Shown here in pieces: positions 41,653-43,074 of a stretch of DNA of 43,074 nucleotides. This stretch comes from JAWUXM01 sp034111325 (GTDB taxonomy: Bacteria > Pseudomonadota > Alphaproteobacteria > Rickettsiales > JABIRX01): positions 1 through 43,074 of the forward strand of contig JAWUXM010000025.1 of assembly GCA_034111325.1 (NCBI GenBank), read 5' to 3'. The notes beneath the pieces were generated by a model that ran no database searches, had not been told where the DNA came from, and was given only the letters and a program-made list of their open reading frames with translations. The first letter of the stretch is position 1. Each line of letters opens with the position of its first letter. The position numbers and the translations under genes were made by a program.

Positions 41653-43074
41653 ATGACACAAGAATTAATCCATTATCTACAGCAACAAATCAGGACAAGT
41701 GATGAACGCTTAAAACGCTTTACACATAATGTTGATGGCACGGCATATCCGAAACGCTTCATGTATGTTAAATTGCAACAATATGTGAACGACTTTCTTA
41801 ACAAAAAAGCCAACAACCGCATGGTCATAATTCCTGGATTTAGAGGAGTAGGAAAAACCACTTTAATGTCACAAATATGTACAGAATATAAAAACAAAGC
41901 TGAGCATTTATTCCTTTCAATTGAAGACTCTAAAAATCTATTTGATGTTGGTATTGCTGAATTAATGACCGCTTATGAAGAAATTCTAGGAGAGGATTTA
42001 GAAAGCATGAAAAAACCTCTTATCGTTTTTTTAGATGAAATTCAGGCTGATCCTAAATGGGCCCTAACCCTAAAATCTCTTTTTGAAAGAACTACTAATA
42101 TATTCTTTTGCTGCTCAGGCTCCTCAGCAGTTGTCTTGCAAAGCACTAGCAATCTTGCTAGAAGAGCAATCTTTGAAAAACTTCCGCCAATGTGCTTTAC
42201 GGAATATAAAATGACTAAAGATGGTGTTTTTCCACCAAAGAATATTAAGAATGAAATCAAATCTGCTTTATATTTATCTAATAATGCAACGGATGCTCAC
42301 AAAAAGTTATTGCTCTTAAAAGCCAAGGTTAATCAATATTGGACAAAAACTAATAGGGTAGATATTAAAAAATACCTTGCCCATGGCTCGCTGCCTTTTT
42401 CTTTTATCATGCCTAACGAAACAGCTATATATGACTCTATTTCACTATTGTTAGACAAGATCATAAAATATGATTTACCCATGATAGGTAGTTTTGATAA
42501 TAACACCCTCAATAGCATCAAACGAATATTATTTGCCATAGCGGAGAACGACACTACTAGTTTTGTAAAATTAGCTGAAAAATTTGGCAGCAGTAGAATT
42601 ACTATAGGAAGCATATTCGATGCTCTGGAAAAGGCAGAATTACTCATTAAAATTCCTGCCTATGGCGCAAATATGACTATTGCCAATAAGGCAAATAAAT
42701 ATTTATTCATGTCGCCGGCAATTCGCATGTCTTTCTTCTACTCCACAGGGCTGGATGCTACATATAATGTGAGACTGGGTAAATTATTAGAAGATTCAAT
42801 CGGTGCACATTTCTATAGAGAATTCATTATTAATGGACGCGGCGCAATACGCTATGATAGCCAGGCCGGCGGCGCAGATTTCATTTTGCAAATAGAAAGT
42901 AATAAACAAATCATAGTCGAAGTTGGCATGGGTGATAAAGGCAAAAAACAAATATTACAAACTGCAAAAAAAATCTCCTCTGACTATAATATCATCTTCT
43001 CTTCCGCCCCATTAGAACTAGACAAAGAAAATAACATCCTCTTTGTGCCGTTAGATTATTATTTTTTGATGTAG
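41653..43074 (+). CDS. AAA+ ATPase of the COG1373/DUF4143 type
   Basis: A 473-residue predicted ATPase. Walker A is GFRGVGKTT (62-70), Walker B LIVFLDE (123-129), and sensor-like CCSGSSAVV follows. The middle is helical. SRITIGSIFDALEKAELLIKI looks like a winged helix. The C-terminal part (GADFILQIESNKQIIVEVG) resembles the nuclease-fold tail of DUF4143 proteins, but the expected E-V-K reads E-V-G, so cleavage is unlikely. I start at ATG 41653. The frame runs back to 41575, but that stretch carries two palindromes and is probably a control region. Such ATPases are frequent accessory genes of unknown job; some are proposed as toxin-antitoxin or nucleic-acid-linked. The stop codon is the last codon of the window. 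Confidence 0.75.
   Translation: MTQELIHYLQQQIRTSDERLKRFTHNVDGTAYPKRFMYVKLQQYVNDFLNKKANNRMVIIPGFRGVGKTTLMSQICTEYKNKAEHLFLSIEDSKNLFDVGIAELMTAYEEILGEDLESMKKPLIVFLDEIQADPKWALTLKSLFERTTNIFFCCSGSSAVVLQSTSNLARRAIFEKLPPMCFTEYKMTKDGVFPPKNIKNEIKSALYLSNNATDAHKKLLLLKAKVNQYWTKTNRVDIKKYLAHGSLPFSFIMPNETAIYDSISLLLDKIIKYDLPMIGSFDNNTLNSIKRILFAIAENDTTSFVKLAEKFGSSRITIGSIFDALEKAELLIKIPAYGANMTIANKANKYLFMSPAIRMSFFYSTGLDATYNVRLGKLLEDSIGAHFYREFIINGRGAIRYDSQAGGADFILQIESNKQIIVEVGMGDKGKKQILQTAKKISSDYNIIFSSAPLELDKENNILFVPLDYYFLM

Overview
This window is AT-rich, almost fully coding chromosomal DNA. It most resembles a low-GC alphaproteobacterium. That placement is an inference from gene content: an erpA-dgt pair, a ribosomal protein S9 with an N-terminal extension, DUF599, a lepB-rnc-era cluster, and a VirB2/VirB4 pair of rickettsial appearance. 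It has glutathione synthetase and a tyrosine-pathway dehydrogenase, so it is not as stripped down as Rickettsia. I see no tRNA, rRNA, CRISPR array or intact transposon.

Positions 1-21060 hold a surface-polysaccharide locus. ManC and Gmd supply GDP-mannose and GDP-4-keto-6-deoxymannose. RfbB, RfbD and, far away at 35 kb, RfbC supply the last three steps to dTDP-L-rhamnose. A CDP-glycerol-type phosphotransferase sits tail to tail with a fused cytidylyltransferase-like/HAD-IIA phosphatase protein. There are a sugar C-methyltransferase-like protein, four glycosyltransferase genes (one with two GT modules), two GtrA-type membrane proteins and an ABC exporter (Wzm/Wzt). RfbA, ManB and a GDP-4-keto-6-deoxymannose reductase are not in the window. 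The core genes tsaC and xseA head the minus-strand operon that runs into rfbB, rfbD and wzt-wzm, with many 3-22 nt overlaps.

Positions 21025-28130 are core genes: prmC, a tyrA with an apparent internal duplication, prfA, a DUF599 protein, nadD, rpsI, rplM and pstS. Positions 28289-31843 carry a pilin (VirB2), a VirB4 ATPase whose reading frame needs a -1 shift in a ten-A run right after the start codon, and an overlapping YgjP-type metallopeptidase. Then come gshB, erpA, dgt, rfbC and rlmH. A plus-strand run follows: phoU, gpmI, lepB, rnc, era, fmt, and finally an AAA ATPase preceded by two palindromes.

The most notable feature is a family of six copies (121-129 bp) of an intergenic, hairpin-forming repeat between 23.1 and 35.0 kb. 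Outer, middle and apical stems are kept by compensatory changes while the sequence drifts. All copies lie in the same orientation. Five abut or overlap the stop codon of a minus-strand gene (prfA, DUF599, rpsI, erpA, rfbC), and the sixth is in tandem behind the prfA copy. A different 108-bp element with 17-bp terminal inverted repeats lies between era and fmt. Two genes (virB4 and a membrane protein at 10.4-11.5 kb) are each one base short within a homopolymer, so sequencing error must be considered for both.
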